This document shows, piece after piece, positions 61,727 to 64,000 of a stretch of 64,000 bases of DNA; within the stretch, counting starts at the first letter, position 1, and each line of letters begins with the position of its first letter. This stretch comes from Archilochus colubris (Eukaryota > Chordata > Aves > Apodiformes > Trochilidae). Both the position numbers and the translations under genes were made by a program. Location: the NCBI GenBank assembly GCA_023079485.1, contig CM041083.1, positions 60,827,810 through 60,891,809 on the forward strand, given 5' to 3'. The notes under the pieces were generated by a model, which worked only from the letters and a program-made list of their open reading frames with translations, searched no databases and was not told where the DNA came from.

Positions 61727-64000
61727 GTGAGATACAAATGTTTAGAACAAGTTATCCGTTAGCAAAGTATATTACAATGATTTTTTTTACAAGATTATGA
61801 TGCTCCAGATAAATCACCAGAATATCAAACAAATGCTGTCTTTGATGCTAAGCCAGAAAGGGTACTCTAAATATGGAGAAGATTGTTGAAGGACAGTTAC
61901 AGGACTTTTGCAGTGTAGCAAAAGTAAAAGTGACCACTGAAAGTACCATGAGCTCCAACTGGAGAACAATTAACAGCAAATCAGGCAAGAAAAAAAAAAA
62001 AAACAAACCATCACATTCCTTTAGCAGACAGGGTGGAGTGGGATTTAACTTTGGCAGCTGCTTAAGTGTTTTATGTGATGGAATCTCCACTGTGAAGTTG
62101 CTCAGAGGTGTGGTTTTCCTCTGGTTTTGCCAGATGACTGAAATCCCATCTGGTCTGGCAGCGGGGGTGCAAGTAAAAGTAGGAAGACAAGCTTTCTCTT
62201 ACAGATTTTGTAAATTTTGTCGTGGGGAGAATAAGGTTAATCTGTTTCTGTTCTCTCTGATTCATGTTACAAAGGTGATTCATTTTACAAAGCAGAATTT
62301 AATTCAAGCAACATTTTGTCTCCATTCATATGTGCTCCTTCTTGTTACACTTCACTTAATGTAACAAGAGGAGGTTAACTGCATTTTCAGTATATGAACC
62401 CAATTAAATCATTTGGCCAAAGGTTTTCATGCTGTGTGATGTTTTCATGTGCCACTTCCAAGGTAAAATGGTTTTACTGTTGCTTGAATTTCACTTTGTA
62501 TCACTTCTCTGATCCTGTCTAATGGTATGCCTTTCTGCAAAGAAATGCTGTGACTATTAATTTAGGACTCAAATGGTGCATATGATTTGATTAAATTTGT
62601 TATGAGGACTGATCTTCGTTTAGGATCATTATATACAAGTCACAAAAAAAGGTATCCTTTATCATATGTTTTATTTCTTTCCATCTCTGTTATGAAGTTC
62701 TAAATATTTCTCTGTTCTAAATAAGTTGCTCACATAAGAGGCCTCAAAACTTGAGTTCTCACATGAATTGTCTCACAACTGGTAAGAACTATGCATTTAT
62801 TATAGTTGCTGTCAGTAAGGGCACTAAAGTTCTTCCTGAACCACCTGTTTTTCAAACAGCTTCTGAGAATGAATTTATATCTTTATTAAATAAAATTTGA
62901 ATGGAATTGGTTAAGCTCAACAGTCATAAAAATGAGGCAGTATTAAAAGACATGCAGAATGCTATAAGAAAGTGAACTTGGACTAGGGTATGAGGTTAGA
63001 AAATATGTTACTGGAACCTGGATACTTTGGGAAATCTTGTATTATTTTCAGACTTCTTCATGCAGAGCTAAAAGTTGTACCATATCTGCTTGCTACCATT
63101 CACATGGACTAGCTGTTGGAACTTGGTTTATCATCTTGTTCTTTTTGAGACAGATGTTATATTAAGAATTTGTTCTTTCTCTTAATACAGTTATCTTATG
63201 ACCCTTATTTAAACATACATTTTCACACCTTGTTTGTGACATAGTCTGATTCCATATGTTTTTTGATACAGATTTGGAGATCAGGTAGTTCAACCCTTAT
63301 TGAAGGTTTGAAAAATTACTGACTGTTTAACTTTGACTGCTTAGTGTTCCTCATTACTTTTGGACTGGGATGTATTTTATTGTAGCTCCAAATGGAGGAC
63401 AATTATTGAATGTCTCGTGTTAGTGTTTATGGGTAAGAATCAGGGGAAAGGCCATCAAGACATGGTCACAGACCACTTAACCAGGATGAAGAGGCAGATG
63501 AAATATTCTATAAGCAGTTGGGAGAAATCTCATGATGGATAATCCTTTTCACTCAACACTATCTTTACCAACATAAGGTCTAGACAATCAAAACACTTCC
63601 TAACACAGAGCCACCCCACTGCCTCTCCTTCCTTGCTCATCTATTTTGAAGAGTTTGTTGCCATCCAGGGCAGCTCTCCAGCTGTATGAGTCATCCCACC
63701 ACATTTCCATGATGGGAACTGAATCACAGCTTTCCTGCTTCCAGCACCTCCTGTTTGTTGCCCATGCTGTGTGAATTGGTGTAGGTGCACTTCATTTGGA
63801 CTATTGATTCCACCACCTTTACGAGGGAAGAAGTCCTAAAAATCCTTTTTTCCCAGTTGAGACACATGTACCCCATCTGTTGCCAGCAGGCCTTGTGCCA
63901 TGTAAACTGACCCATGATCAAAAATCCGAAATCTTGATAGTGACACCAAGCTCAGAGCCAGGTATTTATCTCTGCTGGCTCTTCCCACTACTTCTAACAC
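61727..64000 (+). other. MTPN: MTPN intron 3, partial
   Basis: This intron starts with GTGAGA and runs off the right edge, and no terminal MTPN exon was found in it. The 61.7-63.3 kb part shows nothing but AT-rich sequence. A 163-codon frame at 61873-62364 passes through a poly-A tract and resembles no known family. The last ~600 bases hold a rearranged CR1 fragment. Confidence 0.9.
63370..63960. mobile_element. CR1 LINE endonuclease region, rearranged
   Basis: The right part (about 63545-63960) read on the minus strand matches the start of CR1 ORF2: CTYTNSHSMGNKQEVLEA, then WWDDSYSWRAALDGNKLF and DEQGRRGSGVALC. The left part (about 63370-63540) read on the plus strand gives the next piece of the same domain: ECL..., then GKAIK, then NQDEEADEIFYKQLGEIS. 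The orientation therefore flips at about 63541. Stops are present in both parts. Confidence 0.75.

Noticed and set aside
61873..62364. 163-codon plus-strand frame in MTPN intron 3
   Set aside because: It runs through a poly-A tract giving a Lys block, resembles no family, and lies in an intron without exon-like splice sites. Chance is the simplest explanation.

Overview
The window looks like bird nuclear DNA. It is AT-rich and gene-poor, it holds many CR1 LINE 3' ends that finish in the ATTCTATGATTCTATGA-type tail, it has short solo LTRs of avian ERV type, and no SINEs were seen. No rRNA, tRNA, CRISPR array or bacterial-type gene is visible.

Only one protein-coding gene is supported: MTPN (myotrophin / V-1), the small ankyrin-repeat protein that binds actin capping protein. 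It runs left to right. Exon 1 (residues 1-24) lies in a CpG-island promoter near 37 kb, exon 2 (residues 25-62) is at 60.3 kb and exon 3 (residues 63-90) is at 61.6 kb. The exon with the last ~28 residues was not found and must lie beyond the right edge. Intron 1 is about 23 kb.

Layout: 1-36.4 kb is intergenic DNA upstream of MTPN. It carries CR1 copies (4.5, 5.2, 5.8, 9.8, 29.6 and 33.4 kb), an older L3/CR1-like copy (17.8 kb), an ERVL-type LTR (8.8 kb), an ERVK-like solo LTR (12.0 kb), a 153-bp palindromic element (24.4 kb), and a candidate conserved noncoding block near 21 kb. The CpG island with RFX X-box, NRF1, GC-box and ETS motifs spans about 36.4-37.5 kb. Intron 1 (37.2-60.3 kb) holds more CR1, including a tail-to-tail pair at 50.0-52.1 kb and an old ~1.5-kb copy at 53.1-54.7 kb. 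Intron 2 is plain. The visible part of intron 3 ends in a rearranged CR1 endonuclease fragment.

The most unusual object is the palindrome at 24415-24567. Both ends match the U3 end of the LTR family seen at 12.0 kb, it starts TG and ends CA, and it is flanked by a perfect 6-bp target-site duplication. It looks like an LTR-derived foldback inserted by retroviral-type integration. No complete undescribed gene system was found.
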